A stretch of DNA of 64,000 bases from Alligator mississippiensis (GCF_030867095.1 NC_081831.1:21056001-21120000); one strand, 5' to 3'; positions 31,728 to 44,600 are shown, numbered from the stretch's first letter. Made by a program: numbers and translations. Notes: generated by a model from the letters alone, not told the origin.

Positions 31728-34700
31728 CTATAATATGGCTTATTAAACTGGAGAGAAAAATAGGACAAACTGTCTTAGGAAAAGCTTAGTAGTCAGTAGC
31801 CTGCATCAACCAACCCAACAGTTTATCACAGTCAACACATTGTTTTCTCTTTGCTCCATGCAGAGGAAATGTAGAGGCTAGTGGGGCCAGTGTAGCTTAA
31901 GACCTTTCCCTTTGACTCGCCAGCGCTGGGGGGCACCACTCTACTGTTGCTGCTGCTCAGCACCAATAGGGAGTGTAGTTCTGCCACTTCTCCCAGGTGT
32001 CTCGGCTGTTTGCACAAGCAATTTTGACAAGAGGTTTTAGCATTTGTTTTGTATTGTCCCTCTGGATTGTTTTTCTGAAGCTGATTCTGGGAATGGAAGT
32101 AGAGAAGCTAAATTTAAAGAGCCGATGCTTCCTGAAAATTATTTTCTTCCCCTAAAAATAATTAGAAGCGACGTGCCCGAGGAATTCTCCAAAGACTCAT
32201 TAGTTTCCAGGAGCCAGCCATCGCTTCCCACTCCAGGTTTAGCATAAGGTTTTGGTGTTTGTTAGATTTCACGACACAGATGAACATAGAATATAGGAGC
32301 TGCAAATGCTGTAAACTGTTGCTGCAAATCCAATCTTCGGGATCTTTTCATGCATTGGCATTAGCTGTGTTCAGGTCCCTCTCGTGTTTATTTTCTGCAG
32401 ATGAGTCTCATGGCAGAGGTGATCTTCACCATAACAGTGAATGGCCCTTGTCCATGTTACGCGCATCACCATAATAGTAAGCATGAGGTAGTTACAGCAG
32501 AGAGTTGCTGAAAAGCAGTCTGACAGTGCCTTGTACTTCCCTGGGAGAGTTGCCCGAATGGACTGTCTGAAATCACAAGTTCAACTGGGTTTTGAGGTGA
32601 AAACCTAAATCAGCCCAACCTGGCTCCACACTGGACCCTAATTCTCTCTCAAGTCTCCTGAATCTTCAGGATCCAGTTTAACCTGGGAAGAGATTTGAAG
32701 CTCTATCACAAAACCCACATCCAGGAGAATTCTGTAGTTGCAACTTCAGACTCGAGTAGGTAAGCTCATAAGGCGGCCCTCACCATAGTGCTTTGCCAGT
32801 GACTTCTTGCACCCTTCCCTTCCCAAACTATCTTTTGATCTCTTTGTAGAAAGGGAGGAGACTTCTACGCCACCTGCTTTCATGTTGCAGCTGATATAAT
32901 TTGTCACAGACGCTTACACACTGCAGCTATCTCTGGCCATCGTTTTGGTCTTTGAGATTGTTAACAGCAGGCACTGTTAGAGCCGCCCTTTGGCTGATCT
33001 AATTTATTCCATAAATCATAAGGTTGAACGTGGATGCTTTTGGATTGGAGAATGTAAAACAAGCTATATGACACTTCTGTTTACATTTCCCAACCTGTGC
33101 TGCATATCATTTAGCTAGATGCCAGGATTTTATCCTAAATCAGGAGCAACTCCACTGAAGAAAATTAATGTAAAAATAGTACTAGAAGAACCTGGGGCTG
33201 TGAGCGCAGTGGCCATAAAATGCTGCCTTTGGTGTGAATGAGTGACGACTTCTGATGTAGTGTTGTATCCCCTGCATGCACAAATGTAAGTGAAGGCACA
33301 AGATACGGGGCTGGGGAAAACAGTTTGCAACTGGCAGAGTCCCAAGTGTACAGGACATATTCACACGGGGCAGTGAGTGGTGTGGTGCGTCTGAGATTTA
33401 AGAGCAGGAAAGACTTAAAGGAACTGGTTGCTGCTCTGGCAGCAAATACACAGTCTTGAATTTGCATTTGATACTTTCTTTTCCTGCAGCTCTCACTGGA
33501 GCTAAAAGGAAGCTCTGGCTGGGCAACCACTCCACAGTGAGAGCTTGTAAGAGTAGATTAAGCTCTTGACGTGCTACTTTCATAACCGGTCTTGCTCTGA
33601 AATGGCTGTGGGAGAGCTGGGGGAAAGCAGTGTAATGTGAGGGGGCGGTGAATTCTGCTCTGCTTGGAGGGACATCTGGCGTAGTGTGGGGAGACGGAAC
33701 AAGCACACATGCTTATTCATGTCGCTCGTAGAGCTGTGGGCTCACAGTGTCACCATGCAGGACGGCTCAGGACCGGAGCAGCCAGACGATCTCCTGTGAC
33801 GGTACTTGTACAATCATTGCTCACACTGGTAGCAAGCCAGGGTCTTGATTTCTGAAATGTGCTTGGGCTTTTGGATTGCAGCAGTAATTGAAAAAGGGGT
33901 GGGAGTGGCAATTGGGATTCTTCGCACTTTGTTTCCAACTCCAGAGTGGGTTTTCTCTTGCAAGTATGCATACTCAAGAAAGATGGCAACAGAAAAAACC
34001 CAAATGCATTCAGTGTAATTAAACATGCTAAGGCACAAGGCTTGAGAGCCCTGTTTGGGAACTAGACTATATATAATTTGCAAAGAACACAGGTGTGAAT
34101 TTCACAGGCAGTGCTTAGCCCAGCTTTCTGGCGTCTACACTTTGGCCTGCAGCAGAATGTTGCTTTTATAATAGATTTTTTTTTCTGTCTTTTCTGGGGT
34201 TTTTAATCATTGTTTTCTGGGGCTCCTAGTAATCACCTGCTCCATTTCATTCTCCAAACTGTGTACTTTTTTGACTCGTAACTTAACACTTAACACTGCT
34301 GTGGAAAGCTACTCTTGCTGCGCAGGTTTGCTTCATAAATCAGACAGGTCTTCAGTGATGGAAGATGCTTGTTTGAAGTCGTGAGTTAGAGAGTAGGATG
34401 GAGAGTCCAGGCCTTTTGCCAGAATAGTTCATTTCACTTGTGGGAGTGGTTTTACTACATGTAGAAAGTGCATCTTTGCTGGTACAGCTGTGTCCATGCC
34501 AGGACCACTTTGCTCAAAAAAGATATTGCTATTCCCATATCGTAGACAGAGCTGTAACCTTCTTCTTTCTATCTAATAATCATCTTCGCAGACTTTTCTT
34601 GGCGACATACTCTGCTCCATGAGCTGCCCTACCATCTCTCTGGAGAGTGTCTGAGGTTATCACTTCTTTATCTGAAGGAAATACATCCAAAACCCTGAAT

Positions 34701-35429
34701 AAGAATTTCAAAAAAAGGTCCATAGTCAAACGCTGAATCTCAATCTGTTTTTCATTTCTTGGTCTTGTTTACTGTTTACTGGTCTTGTTTCACTTTCCTG
34801 GTTCCGCCATTCATCTTAAAACAAACCTCACACTGGGATCGTTCTTCTTGTTAATTCCTTCTTGGTAGTAAGTGCAGGCTTAATCCTGCGGCGTTGAATG
34901 CCTCCTGCAAGATGCATAAATTCAGCAACTCCCAGAGTATCAAGGCAACCTAGGACCATTCCTTCTGTGTCAAATCAATGGACATGGTTGGCTAGTAGAG
35001 ACAGGTCCCTTGGTACCCAAGAAGGCTGTTAAAGGGCTGATTGCCAGGTCCTGGTATTAGGTGATGTGAATGGCTCCAAGGGAAATAACCTGTCACATGG
35101 GGGGACATCCCCAGGGACTTGTTATAGGCATCTTGTGCTATGATTGGCAATTGAACTGATAAGTCAGGGTGTGAAGACAAAACCTGCAAACAATGCAATA
35201 TCCATGAGAACCATCTCTTAGCATCTTATCTGTTACCTAATTTCATAGATGCACTTCTTTTCTATGGAGCACTCTGGTAACAAAGCCTGTTAGAAATCAT
35301 CTGGAAGGAGCACTGTCAGGAATTCTGTGAGGATTAGTGATTATTGTGGTTTGTATTACAGTGAGAGGTAGCTGGCAGTATTAGATTGAAGTCAGGCAGA
35401 AGGCAGGGTATAAGGCAGGGAACCTTATA
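31728..35429. other. Unique-looking DNA
   Basis: No element end is recognised here, the longest repeat-free stretch of the left two-thirds. The frame at 32044-32247 matches no family I know and lacks splice sites. Regulatory or conserved non-coding DNA is possible but not shown by one sequence. Confidence 0.4.
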
Positions 35430-35771
35430 GACTAAGTAAATCAGAGATGTATAGCTTGAGTGTTTGAGCTCACTTCATGTGATACTGTGGAAGGACATGC
35501 ACAGAGCAGTGTATCAAATGAAGAAAGTGATTTGAATACAAAAAACAGGGAAGGAAGGGAGGAGAGAGGTAGGAGAGGGGCAGTGCTGTGAGAGGCACAC
35601 AAGCAATAAGCCCATAGGAACAAAGGGGTCACAAAAGCTAATCAGGTAATAGGATAAGAATCCGTTTAGACCATATTTAGCACAATCCAATCTGTGGCTG
35701 ATTTCTTTTTCCATAATTTTGCATTCAAGTTCCCTCTTAAAGTTTTGTTGGCTAAGAACAGCCACACTGGG
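35430..35771 (-). repeat. Second copy of the 24922-25265 repeat
   Basis: It shares block order and most bases with 24922-25265, including 'cataggaacaaaggggtcac', 'taatcaggtaataggata' and 'gaacagccac'. On the minus strand it ends 'gaagtgagctc...cttagtctataaggttcc', a retroelement-like 3' tail. Confidence 0.55.
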
Positions 35772-36661
35772 CACATCCATGCATGCAGGCACATGCACTT
35801 GAAACAGCTCAAATTTGTACCAGGGATTTTTGCCTCAACACATGTGCCTGAACATGCAATTGGTGTGGCGTAAGTTGTGCCACTTGGGGCAAACTGACCC
35901 TGCCCAGCTCCTCCCGGATCTGCAGCCAGGGGGGAGCGAGTTGAAGGCTGGGGCCAGCACCTGTGGCGGCACTACGAGTATAAAAAGCTCCCCTGGTAAG
36001 CATCTCAGGGCTACTTGCTCTCAGGAGCTTCTGGGCCCAGCCAATTGGTATGTGGGGACACTAGCCCCTTGTGCCAGCTGGACTGATGAAGCAGCCCTAA
36101 CCTAGATTTCCCTGCGCACTCTTACCCACTGCAGCAGTGTGACAGTGGTGGCTGCTGCCTGGCTATGACCTGCTGCCACCTGCGACAGCATGTGGCCCCA
36201 AGGCTGCAGACCTGCCAGACCTGGACAGGGACCACACTGCCACCTGGGCTGTGGCATGGATGCTGTAGCAAAGGTGTCTGCACCTCTAGGTCAGCAGACA
36301 GTGGGCCCTGGCTGCACAGTTGGTCTTTGTGTGGCATTGCTGCCATGTGTGCCCTCACCCTGCCATCTGGGCAGCTATTTACTGGAAGATGTTCTCAGTG
36401 TGGTGGCCTGCTTTGAATTGTCAAAACATGTCCTCCTAGCTCCAAATGACCCTGAGGTTAGCCACCTCATTTGCTCTCCAGCTGGGTCCTGGCTGCCAGC
36501 CCTGAGCAGGCTCCGCTGCTTAGGTCCTGCCACGTGCCTCACTAGGAGGAATCCTGGTGTTCCCTATTTAAAAACTGCAAATTCTCTGATAAAAAATCCC
36601 AAATTCACTCTTTAAAATACCCCAAAATCCATGTTCTTCCACAACTAAAATAAAATACCAC

Positions 36662-36662
<1 letters not shown>
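35772..36662. other. Moderately GC-rich DNA with a TATA-like site
   Basis: A clear tataaaaa lies at about 35979 in a G+C-rich context (cgagtataaaaagctcccc). No coding exon follows. It might be a retroelement promoter fragment or chance. Confidence 0.3.

Positions 36663-36735
<73 letters not shown>
36663..36735 (+). repeat. (GATA)n microsatellite
   Basis: About eighteen uninterrupted gata/taga tetranucleotides, followed by short (ac)n, (ta)n and, at 36757-36793, (ga)n runs. Confidence 0.97.
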
Positions 36736-37019
36736 TAGACACACACACCTATATATAGAGAGAGAGAGAGAGAGGGAGGGAGAGAGAGAGAGATATCAGT
36801 TGGGCAATGTCTTATTGATATATTTATAATTTGAAAGCAATTTGGAAGCCTACCAGTGTCTCTATCATCATAATAAAATAAATTCTAAATATCTATATGC
36901 TTTGATGTTTGCTTTTGGTTTTATCATAGAAAAATTAGAGCTCCCCCTGACCCCTTCACTAAAAAGCAGGTCTCATCCTGTCTGGCAGCTGGGCATAGCT
37001 GGGTGATAGGAAAGATGTG

Positions 37020-37200
37020 AGGTTTGTAGGAAGGGGTGGGGAGGGGTGTGGGGTGTGTGGGTGGGTTTGGGGGGAAACAGGGGGTGCGGGTTGTATGGGC
37101 GAGTGGTGGGATGTGGGGTTTGCAGGAGGGGGGTGAGGAGAATGTAGGGTGGTATGGGATGTGTGGGTGGGTTTGGGGGGTGTGGGGTTTGAGAGGGGCC
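37020..37200 (+). repeat. G-rich imperfect minisatellite
   Basis: Loosely repeated blocks such as 'gtgtgggtgggtttgggggg' and 'gggatgtggggtttg' recur with strong G/T strand bias. Open frames across it are compositional artefacts. Confidence 0.6.
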
Positions 37201-37288
37201 ACCACTTGCCCGCCCCCCGACCCCCTGCGGTGCACAGCCCCCAGCACTAGAAGCAGCAGCCAGCCAGGATGTGTCTGCTGCCGCACTG

Positions 37289-37482
37289 CCTGACCCATGG
37301 TCCGTACGGGGAGAATGGGCCCAGCCTGACCCGACCTGACCCAGCATGGCACAGCCCGCTAGTGTGCCTTTGGATAGGACCGGGATATGCTGCTCCGGGA
37401 CCCATGGCTCCTGTCCAAAGGCGTGCACTAGCTGGGCAGGCCAGGCCAGGTCAGGCTGGGCCCATTCTCCATGAGGGTCAGG
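37289..37482. repeat. GC-rich inverted repeat
   Basis: Left 'cctgacccatgg...gagaatgggcccagcctg' pairs with right 'caggctgggcccattctc...gagggtcagg', and inner 'ctagtgtgcctttgga' pairs with 'tccaaaggcgtgcactag'. Arms are ~80-90 bp around a centre near 37386. It borders the Penelope-like fragment and could be a foldback element. Confidence 0.75.
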
Positions 37483-38340
37483 TGGTGATGAGGAACATTT
37501 TTTTCATTCTCAGCTTGCCTCTTGCAGTGTCACAAACTGGTTTGAGATGCTGCAACAGGCACATGCGTGCTTGTCTGGATGCGCCCACTTGAGCATCCAG
37601 GGAGGTTAAACTGTTCTGCCACAGGCTTGTGTGTCTTTCTAGAACTGAGTCAGATTGGCATTTATTTATTCTTACATGTAAGAATTGTTCTGGCTGTCCA
37701 ACGTAGACAGTAGAGGGACACTGTAAACAGGTAATGACATTGGTAGAGGTACAATTAAACTTGGATGTTATAATCTGTGTTATTTGGTCCAGTGATGATG
37801 TGGTATTGATGCTGAGTACAGCTTGCATCTGTGTCTGCTACAAGGCCTGGTGCCGCAGTGAGAACAGGAGTTAAGTAGCCTGTTATTTGAGAGACACCAT
37901 TTTAGGTTGCGGGGCTGCCTGTAAGTCAGAGGAGATTCTTCTGCCATGGCTACCTTGAGATGGTCATCTTTTTCCAGGAGGGGGTGGAGGTCATTAATGA
38001 TGTGTCTTAGAGGTTTAAGGTGGGAGCTGTAGGTGACAACCAGAGGGAATGTCTTTTTCCCAGAGTTGGTATTGTAGCAGGTCAGAGCAGGATCTAAATC
38101 TGGGTTTGTTGATTTGAGTGGCTGCAGTTTTGTATTCTGTTGTAGATGTAGGAATCTCTCCTTCAGGTCCTTAAGGTGAGATGGGATCAGAGCAAATTTG
38201 GTTGTAATGTAGAGCTTGGCTATAGACGAGGTTCTGGTGGTATGCTTAGGATGGAAGATATTGGCATGGAAGTGGCTGTGGCAGTCGATGGGTTTCTGAT
38301 ACAATGTGGTGGTACTGGGGCTATTGCAAACCTTCTTTAC
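37483..38340 (-). mobile_element. Penelope-like retroelement, C-terminal fragment
   Basis: Minus-strand translation gives a reverse-transcriptase C-terminal part (HPLLEKDDHLKVA, then a Pro-rich RQPRNLKW stretch), a Cys/His-rich linker (HCGTRPCSRHRCKLY) and then an endonuclease-like segment with FNCTSTNVITCLQC, VYVGQ and HVRINKCQSD. These are the order and motifs of the Penelope-like RT plus GIY-YIG protein, with YVG for YIG. The 5' portion is missing and the frame is degenerate, so it is dead. It ends against a GC-rich inverted repeat. Confidence 0.75.
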
Positions 38341-38344
38341 CTCT

Positions 38345-38460
38345 TGTTTTTATATAAGTAGTATCCCGGAGCCCCAGCTGTAGACCAGGACCCTGCTATG
38401 CTGAATGTTGTGCAAACCCCACAGAGAAGGAAGGATTCTAAACCAACAACCGTGCTCTAG
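38345..38460 (+). repeat. Ancient SINE-like relic
   Basis: 'ggagccccagctgtagacca' then 'ggaccctgctatgctgaatg' and 'ttgtgcaaacccc' resembles the middle of an old amniote MIR/CORE-like repeat (gaccaggaccccattgtgctaggcgctgtacaaac, remembered as a pattern). Confidence 0.55.
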
Positions 38461-41081
38461 TGGGGGCAGGGGTTAACCCATGGCACACGTGCCACAAGTG
38501 ACATGGGAAGCTGCTCCATGTGACATGTAATTCCCAGGCATTCAGTTGAGAGAGGCACCAGAATGGAGGCAGGGAGTCTCAAACCTCTGGCCCATGTGGA
38601 ATAGAGTTGGGGCAGGAAACTGCTATGAGAGGAGATATCAGGTGTCACAAGACCCTTCCCTGGCCTTGCAGACACTGAATTAAGGCGTTTGATCCTCATT
38701 TGTAATATAAAACTGCATAGTTGCAGGGCCAAGGAAGGGTTGATCTGGCTGTTGACAGTAATACCTCCTCTTGCAGCAATGTTCTGCCCCCACAGAGCTC
38801 CTCTGCCTCCATTCCAGTGCGCCAGGGCACAAACTCTATCAAATACGTCCCCGGGGGGCCAGGGATCAGAGTGGCACTCAGGGAGCGGGGGGGTGGGGGG
38901 GGGGGGAAATGTTAGTGAATGTCCTGGTCAGGGGCTTGACCAGACCTGAGGTTCTCAAACTGTGGTCTGACAATAACTGGTGGATCACGGGGTACCTTCA
39001 GTCTCTTTCTGTCCAGTTGGCAAAGTGCATAAAAAAGAAGCTAACTAGTTCTTATACCTACACTTCTGATATTAGTTTCCCAGGTCAATAACTCCACAGT
39101 ACTTGTCACAGTGAGGATGTGAAAGTCTGAATGGAAGGCAAGGCATCCACAAAACAATCTTTTTCTCAGCCATGGCCTGGACAGGTGTGGATCCAGGGCT
39201 GGTGCACGGTGTTGTGCCCCTCTCTGGCTGTGCCCTGCTTGCACAGAGAGCTCTCCTTGCTCCCTGGCACTTCAGGACAGCTCCTGCTGGGAGCTCAACC
39301 TGTGCTGCAAATTCTGTGAGCTCAGTTATTGCCAACATAGGCTCTGCCTGGAGCCCAGGCTTTCAAGTAGCTCTGGAAACTGCTGCTTTTCTCTCATCCC
39401 CTTCCTCCTCCCACTTCTGAATTCAGCAGTAGGGGAAAGGAGGGGAGAAGCAGCTAGGGACCTGCCACCCTCTGCTTTCACACAGCTCTGCACTGCCACC
39501 ACTGTTCCTATCTCCTCCTTTCCCTGCTGCTGAATTTGGGGGCAGGGTGGAGAGAAAGGTGGAGAAGAGGGGAGAGCAGCAAATGAAATTTGAAGATACA
39601 TGTATAGATGGGATAGATGGCTTTCTGATTTCTAAAACCAGTCTTTTTAAAACATAAAATCCAACATTTCTATTGAAAACTGAAGGAGGAAGAAATTTAC
39701 CTCAAAAAACAGCTGGTATTTTAGGCTCCCAGCCTAAAGGCTGTCCCCACGGAGAGAGGGGTATACAGCTGGCAGTGGAGGGACAATATGAGGTAAGAAG
39801 GACATTTGATTTTGTTTGGGATTATGAAGGGGAATCAACCAGTAAAAAACAATAGTTACAAAATTAAAACATTTCTCAAATCGCATTTTGAGACAGAGGT
39901 TTTACTAATCAAAGTGGCTTGTGTGTGACACGTAGGGACTAGCGGGAAGGGAAGTATTTCTCACCGGTGCAAGACATGGAGATGGGTATGTCATGCTATT
40001 TGTGCATATCAAGAGTTGCTCCTGTGTACTGTAATGTCACACTTTCCTCCTTGACTCATTTATCATTTCCCCATTGGTCATGCATGCATGGTGGGGGTCT
40101 GTGGGTCCTTCCGGTTCTAAAAGGAAAGCTTGTGGTCACTGAGAAGATATGAGCTTACAGCTCAGAAAAACAAAACAGAAACAAAAGCCTTCCAGCCTTT
40201 GCAAGCCTTTCACCAAGCTGCGCCTAGGGTGCCCTTCAACCTAGCTCTCCTGTGCCTGGCCCACAGACTAGACGAGGCCAGAATTACTGAGCTGATCCCA
40301 ATCCACAGGCTCCTGCTCTTGCTCTATATTTTTCATGATGTCTGTGTTGGCACATCCCTGTACTCTGAAGGCAGGTTTGCACTGAGAAGAATCCAAGGGA
40401 AGGTAAGTACAGTCAGAAGTAGAGGCGCAAATGGTAAGATTTCTTTCAATATGCCAGGGAAAATTATTTCCTCTGCAATATGTGAGGCATTGCCTGTGTT
40501 TACTAGGCTGTGGGAGACCCTGTAAATGGTCTGACCTGCTGGAGAATGAGAGCCCCTAAGGAACAGCTGGATCCACTTCTAGAAATATGGAATCACCTGC
40601 TGTCCCAGTCCATGGTCAGTATTTACTGGCCATGGGCCTCAATACCCTACTTCCTGCGTTGGCTTCTGCTTGTAACTGTAAGATGGTAGTTCTGTCTCAC
40701 CATTTAGCACAGGAAACTATTCTTGCTACTTGGGTTTTTTTTATTCTCTTTCCTTTTTCTTGTCCTTGTGACAAAGTATTTAGCAGAATTCACAGATTTG
40801 TTGAAATCTGACAAGCTGCTCCATGAGTGTGTTTTCACTGGAGAATGTGCGTGGCCTTCTCTGCACTACCTAGGAAGCCCCTGGCAGCCCAGGGATTTGA
40901 GACAGCTCTTTACAAAGACCTGGTACAGAGGACACACAGTATTTCCTTGGTTACATTCAAGAGCTGTTGATCCTGTCCAGGGATGCTCTCTTACCAGTGC
41001 TGTAGTAGTGATGAGTGAGTGGGCCGGGAGTATAAATCCTGGTTTACCAATTTGCTACTTACCAAGTGCAGGTTAGACAGA
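38461..41081. other. Mixed DNA with a hAT-like terminus
   Basis: 'gaggttctcaaactgtggtc' at about 38950 looks like a hAT terminus, but the other end was not found. A G-rich run lies at 38886-38907. A promoter-like patch with tgactcat, an inverted CCAAT and cttccgg lies at 40050-40120, and 'gaag|gtaagtac' at about 40401 resembles a splice donor; neither is tied to a known exon. Confidence 0.35.
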
Positions 41082-41600
41082 CAGCTTGGCTGGGATAGTT
41101 TAGTCAAGGATGATCCTGCCTTGAGCAGGGGGCTGGACTAGGGGTGAAGTTACAAGTTACACTTACACCATACTAAGGGCACCTAAAATGTGAGTGTCTG
41201 CACATTAAAGATCACTAACCTGTGGTAAGTGCCCTCTGGACATCTCAGTTATACCACTTCAGGCAAGGGTTAACTTTGGGCTATGCTACCTAGCTCATGT
41301 TAGGGTAATTTCATGCTGCTCCATGGAGATAAAATGAGCAATTTGCAGTCCTCCAACATTTCAGGATACACCACTACTTACCCTCCGAGACACCCCCGTT
41401 TGCTAGCCATCTAATGGTAAGTCAGAGTCAGACATGCAAGAAACAGTATTAACTTTGAATGCGTGACTGTTCATAGCATGTTCTAACTTTAACACCACTT
41501 AACACTCCACAGATTTAGCCTAGTCAAAATATAGCATGTAAATTCACCCTAGTTAACCTTGTGAGGTCCCTTTTAAGTCATATTTTTCTATGATCGTAAG
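41082..41600 (+). repeat. CR1 3' tail, split by a MITE
   Basis: 'tgatcctgccttgagcaggg' and 'ggctggacta' on the left and 'accttgtgaggtccc' plus 'tttttctatgatcg' on the right are consecutive parts of a CR1 3' end, separated by 41142-41549. Confidence 0.88.
41142..41549. mobile_element. Harbinger-like MITE, 3-bp TSD
   Basis: Termini are gggtgaagttaca and, inward from the right, gggtgaatttaca (12 of 13). Both sides carry 'tag' (41139-41141 and 41550-41552), a 3-bp target duplication consistent with PIF/Harbinger insertion into ggactagatgacc of CR1. Exact superfamily is inferred from TSD length and TIR only. Confidence 0.78.
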
Positions 41601-44600
41601 TGCGCACCAATTTGATTACCACGTGAGGGAGAGTAGTTGCAGTTCTTAAATCTCTCTGAATCAGTTTAAGAATCTAGGGCAGAGAAACTAGAAAGGCATT
41701 GCCACACTCTAAGTGAGAGATGATACGTGTATGCTTGCATGTGGATATATACACATGCCGTATGCATGCAGGCTTGGGTGCATGTATGTGTACACAGGAA
41801 CGTGCACATGTGCACACATACACATACACATACATCTACACACACACACACACACAAGTACCTGCCAACTGATGTGTGCTCACACACACTAAAATTGGAA
41901 GCAAGAAAATGAGTTAATGAACAAACATTATTGCTGTCCAATCTAGCTAGAGGGGGAAGACACTGCCTTGCAGCAGAAACAGCCCTAGAATCACATGTGG
42001 TGAAAAGACTATTTGGGTTAGGGACTTTAGAGATTCAAGATGTTCCTGGAACCAATGTTCTTGGCCTGGTGGCTTTTCAGAAACTCGCCTCTAACTTTAA
42101 ATAAACAATTGCAACTAACATGGGTAGATGGGATCAAAGATCAAAGTAATCTTGTAGCCCTGTGGGGTCAGGCCAACTCTCAGGATCTCAGTATTGTGCT
42201 GTTAGACAGGAGGGTGTGACACAATTGCACATATACAAACATACAAATCAATTAAGTGCATACACACACACACATACACACACACACACTACCAACTCAG
42301 GCACATACACATCCAAACCAGCCTAGGCACATGCATACCTATCACCAATTCAAAGGAACCTTGTCTGCCTATCACCAATTCAAACACATACACAAACCAA
42401 AAATTAGACAATAATCAGTTGTCACTACCTACGCAGATCACTAATTTGTATATTACACACACAATGACATATATGTATATTCACCGATTCACACACATAT
42501 CATCCACCTATACATGCACACAGGTGAGTTCCTAACTTGGATGGTGTGGTATGTATGCGTGCGTTTGGGGTACTTGGGATACCTTGTGGGAAGGTTAAGG
42601 TGAGACAGAAAGTGTAAGGAATGAAAGTTGCCAGAACTGGGATTAGAACCTGTGGACTAGAGAGAAGCTGGGCTGAAGAACTGAGGCTTGGGGTTACTCA
42701 AGGTCGCTGGTGCAAGGGAAAAAGCCTGGGGTCAAGGAGGAGACAGCCAGGAAAGACATGGATGCAGAAACCTGGGAGCTCATGGGAAAAGGCAGTGGAG
42801 ACAAGGCAGTAACAGTGGGAGAGATCAGGAGACAAGGCAGTGGAGACAAAGCAATAGCAGTGGCAGAGATCCAGGGAAAAGGCAATAACAGTGACAGAGA
42901 TCAGGGGAAAAGGCAGTGGGGATAAGACAGTGGCAAAGAAACTGGGGGTTTGGAGACAGAGAGGAGCTCAGGACAGGTGTTGGAGGTGTCAGTGGTGGTG
43001 GTGAGCCAGAAGCAGGAGAGGGAGAAATGAGACAGAAGTTAGAGGGGCAAGGAGCAGAGATTGGAGCACGGCCAGAATCGTAGTAAAGCAAAACCCAACT
43101 CAGGGGTCCAAATAGCAGTTTTATTAAACAGACAACACGCTACACAGCCCCATGAAGTTATTGTTTCACACACACACACACATACAATGGCAGCAGGAAA
43201 AAGAGACTCAGTGGAAGGGCTGGAGTCCAGGTAGGGAAGAGAAACAAAGTCCAAGTCCTTGGTTGAAGAGGGGGTGGGGGTGGGTGATAGCTACCTATCC
43301 AGGCTGGAAAGGGGGCCTTGTCCAGCAGGTGTTGTCCAGAATGGGGGGGGCCACTGGCAGGGCCTCTGGGTAGATAGGTGGTGTGGCATGGTGCTGGTCC
43401 AGATGGAGAGGGTGTCCCAAGGAGTCAGTCTTCACTACCCCTTTTTATGGGGAAGACTGCCTCTGATCTCCTATGGGGAGGGCCTGTCCAGGGAAGGTCA
43501 GTCCTGTTCCAGAGGGCTCCAGGTGTTCTTACCGAGCATGTGCAGCCCTGGCACAATGGTGGATGGCCTCATCTTTTGTTTCTTGAATGCTGAGGTTGGT
43601 TCCAATGGCTGGGTCATTGGTCCAGGTATTGGTGTTGAAGGTTTGGTCATTCAGAGGGAGCTATTTTTAGACCTACTGCCACTATCTCTCAAGCACCCTC
43701 ATTCATCCCCATTCATCCAGGAACCAATTTACATAGGAGGAGTAGGTATGAGTCATAGGTTACAGCACCAGGGGACACAAGATGGAAACTTGACATGACT
43801 TATGCTAACTTACATATGTAGGCTTAAATCATATGGTATCAGTAAAACAGTAATATAGAACAATAAAAATCAATATAAACATAATAATTATACAATATAA
43901 AGAAGGAGAAAAAACAAAACAAATACAACTTGCTACCAAAATAAAATACTGAAGCTTATCCTATGTCTTAGCTCACTTATACTTATCTATAGGGAATAGA
44001 GAGGAAGAGAACAAGTCAGAAATGGTTGGGGAAGGGGAGGGAATGCATTTCTTTTTTTTTTTTAAAGAACTGGGGGTTTTGCTACAATCTGAGGGCACTG
44101 CTACCCTGACTCCAATGCTCTCCTTCTGAGAAAGCACCTCTGCCTCCATCCCCTCTTCAAAGGAGCTGAGTCCCACCCTCACGTTTCACTGGGAGCTAGC
44201 TCCCTGCTGCAGTAGTGTAGGAAGAAAAGGCACAATAGCTACTAGTCCCTGTAAACTGCACCTGGCTCTGGTGGGTGTTGCAGTGAGGTGCTTCCTCCTA
44301 GAGTGAGGAGTCTTCTAGTCAGGCAGCTGAGCAGGGACAGATTTTTCTCTGGCTCCTCTGCTGCTAAAGAATAGTTATGGGAATTGGGTGTCTAATGCGA
44401 TAACTCTGTATAAGTTCTACCCACTGTCGGTAGCATGTAGTGGTGACTATGTCAGTTATAGTGTTGGACTTTCTAGTTCCAGTAATAGAATCTTATGGTC
44501 TCGGACAAAAGGGTTGCAGGTTCAGTCCCTGGTGCTGACAACCTCTCCAAGGGTGTGTGCTAAATGTGGTGTTTTTTGCTTCCAGTCAGGATAACTCCTT

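Noticed and set aside
32044-32247. Possible exon (67 codons) in a repeat-poor stretch
   Set aside because: No acceptor/donor pair in frame and no family resemblance.
36663-36735. CRISPR-like regular repeats
   Set aside because: It is a simple tetranucleotide microsatellite with no spacers; the genome is vertebrate.
36924-37428. Proline/histidine-rich minus-strand frames of 142-151 codons
   Set aside because: They are the complement of a G/T-rich minisatellite.
40130-40525. 131-codon open frame
   Set aside because: No recognisable family; its C-terminal half crosses a splice-donor-like site and reads as unconstrained sequence.
42621-42925. Gly/Arg/Lys-rich frames
   Set aside because: They are produced by the purine-rich minisatellite.
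43085-43800. Further LTR candidate on the minus strand
   Set aside because: Only an aataaa-like signal supports it; no TATA, TG..CA ends or target duplication could be placed.
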